A program made the position numbers and the translations under genes. 64,000 nucleotides of DNA from Physcomitrium patens (Eukaryota > Streptophyta > Bryopsida > Funariales > Funariaceae): NCBI RefSeq assembly GCF_000002425.4, contig NC_037253.1, positions 14,421,609 to 14,485,608 of the forward strand. The letters run 5' to 3'. Shown piece after piece: positions 58,740 to 64,000 of this stretch (position 1 is its first letter; every line of letters starts with the position of its first letter). The notes below the pieces were generated by a model that was not told where the DNA came from, did not search any database, and worked only from the letters and a program-made list of their open reading frames with translations.

Positions 58740-60118
58740 TGCAGACGAATCCAAGCAAAATCAACCCGCGAGACTCACTGCACCGCACAGGATGCGCTGA
58801 ACTCGAGCAATTCGGAACCGAATTGCATGCGACCAAGTGAGAGATTGAGAGAGGCACGTAGAGGCAGAGGCAGAGGCAGGCAGGCACTCTGTGGCAGTGG
58901 AGGGGAGGCCGTGCAGACCATGTGTGGCGAGCGAGGCCACGCCATACCTGCTCTCCAGGCGTCCTCGCCATTGGCTTCCGTTATCCAGAGCGGAAGCCCC
59001 TTCGGATTAGGCTCTCGGTTGGCTGACCAACGGTCGCTCACTTCTGGCTGCTCCTAAAGCCATGGCTAACAATCTTCCTCTGGCGGGGCCCCCAAAGTGT
59101 GCGGGCTCTACGGGCCGCCTCTCACCCTTCTGCTTCCCTGGACGTCGCTGATGTAAAGTTACGTGAAAAAATGACCAATTGATTGATATTTTTCATGTGT
59201 TTACTTCCGACATTGCAACTGATTAGTATTTCTACATGGCTGGTTATCAAGTATTGGGCCCTTCTTTTACTCTTCCAGTTCATGTTATCATTGGCAAATA
59301 GTATACATGAGTTGATGAAAGTGCCACTTTGATGAACATAATCTTGAATAACTGAGTTTTATTGAAACTACTGATGAGCAGCTACGCCGTCACATGCCTT
59401 AACTGGTGGATCATAAGCCGTTAGATAATGGAGTATTTGACCGAGCTAGAAGTGTGCAATAGTGACTCCTATCACACTGAGACATAACAAAACAATGCAG
59501 TTTGCTCGCTGATTGAATACGTCATATGATAGGAAATTCACTCCTTTTTTACAGATTCTCAATCAACGCAGAAGATTTCTGCCCAATGAATCAATGCTTT
59601 CAATGCTTCAGCCATGCAGAGTCCTCATGGCTGTACATGTAACACTAATCTTACAGCCATCCTCTAAAACTGTACACTAGGGTTGAAACTTGAAATTACT
59701 CCAGATCATGTGACTCTATGCGAGGTCTCTGATATTTGAGACCTATACGAATATACCTAACCCTGAATTCACTAGAGTCTTGGTCCTGACTGGGACCCAA
59801 CTCTGTGCTAAAGCTACTTCTGCTTCTATCCACTCTGCGCTGATTCTCTTTTCTATGCCCCTATGGGTCTTGGTAGATACAAAAGACACCATGAAGTAAT
59901 TGCAGTTTAGTGTAATTGATACACGGTTATCCTTACCGCCGTGCTGGGGTAAGAAAAATGTCCATATCTAGCTTCCTCTTCAAATATGTTCTATCCGTAC
60001 TGTCCAAATCAACCCAGAGAGGAAAATCATCAGCACATTGCACGGCGACACTAAATGTAAGCCTCCCCTCAATATATGCTACATTTGTGTACAAGGACTT
60101 GATCCATCCCATAAACGT
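58740..60118. other. Intergenic region between the RIQ-like and CDKD genes
   Basis: 58740-59160 is the GC-rich leader and promoter side of the RIQ-like gene, with GAGGCAGAGGCAGAGGCAGG-type short repeats at about 58860-58885. From 59160 to 60118 no gene is seen; it probably holds the CDKD 3' untranslated region near its right end. Confidence 0.6.
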
Positions 60119-63509
<3,391 letters not shown>

Positions 63510-64000
63510 GACCACAGAATCTATAATCTCGGAGCTCAAGGCTTAATGTCTGAGGACTGGGAACACAGACTCTATCAGGCCAAACCTCATAGTCATTGTA
63601 AACAAACCCTGTCAACAGGGTCTACAACTCATGTTTCTTCGTTGTCCGCATTCACTGCTATTGTTGCCATGACCGGCAATCCAAAATCCCAAAGTGCACT
63701 GAGAAGAGCAGCGATCAATTCCTTGATGTAAAATCCAGAATCGCCAGGTCTTCCGGTACGTTGTTTAATTTCTCACCTCAGCTTCGCTATCTTCGACATT
63801 CTCGTAAATACCTTCGAGCAAAATGATCCATGGTTTCGAGAACTACCAGCTGTTCCTCGTGTCAACTTGCGGTCACTCAACTGCGATGATACCCTGTCCG
63901 AATTACAGCCGCATTTACAGGACCGTCCGTGCATACACCATCAGCTCTCCAAACGGAAAGAGTTAGATCCTCAACAGACGCCGAACCCTCTTTTTCTGCA
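63510..64000 (-). promoter_or_regulatory. Upstream region of CDKD
   Basis: Presumed 5' untranslated region and promoter of the CDKD gene. A short palindrome ACCCTGTCAACAGGGT lies near 63606-63621. The plus-strand frame 63378-63731 overlaps exon 1 in antisense and is a shadow. No other gene is recognised to the window end. Confidence 0.45.

Noticed and set aside
58521-59057. 178-codon plus-strand frame over the RIQ-like exon 1
   Set aside because: Antisense shadow of a GC-rich coding exon and promoter; no recognisable domain.

Overview
The window looks like nuclear DNA of a land plant, most likely a bryophyte (moss). The host genes are plant-type: a beta-carbonic anhydrase, an RIQ-type (DUF1118) thylakoid protein and a CDKD cyclin-dependent kinase, all with short GT-AG introns. 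The intergenic DNA is very AT-rich with long (AT)n runs. A gene resembling the animal centrosomal protein LRRC45 fits a plant with flagellated sperm. The species is inferred from gene content only.

Layout. Positions 28-35293 are a nest of decayed Ty3/gypsy LTR retrotransposons of three families. Family A: A1 (28-5321, +) has near-identical LTRs and an intact gag but has lost almost all of pol. A2 (11674-13030, -) is one LTR plus its polypurine tract. A3 (23286-28833, -) carries the pol region that A1 lacks. Family B/C: B1 (- strand, about 5322-14107, interrupted by A2 and abutted by A1) and C1 (15319-21391, +, with a perfect TGATT target duplication). Family E/F: chromoviruses F1 (split into 14108-15318 and 21392-23285) and E1 (28834-35293, +). 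Inferred order: F1 is oldest, then B1 and C1 inserted into it, then the A copies and E1. B1 and C1 are diverged from each other except for one 2243-bp tract that is about 99.7 % identical, lies in inverted orientation, and has sharp edges on both sides. That is the signature of gene conversion.

From 35294 the DNA is low-copy. AT-rich spacer runs to about 36640. A GC-richer, promoter-like or non-coding-transcript-like stretch follows (about 36640-39100). The carbonic anhydrase gene has five coding exons (40788-42137, +) and a probable leader intron. Then come 5 kb of AT-rich spacer with a possible oligo-T-flanked retroposon, a small unassigned two-exon gene candidate (47605-48110, +), a large LRR plus coiled-coil gene (48387-56745, -), the RIQ-like gene (57628-58739, -) and the CDKD gene (60119-63509, -).

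The host genes do not form a pathway; they are ordinary neighbours (carbon metabolism, centriole or basal-body structure, grana organisation, cell cycle and transcription). No tRNA, rRNA or CRISPR array was found. The most notable observations are the conversion tract in the inverted retrotransposon pair, a templated 93-bp insertion forming a perfect 27-bp inverted repeat in E1, the pol-deleted but gag-intact A1 element, the plant LRRC45-like gene, and a possible poison mini-exon in CDKD.
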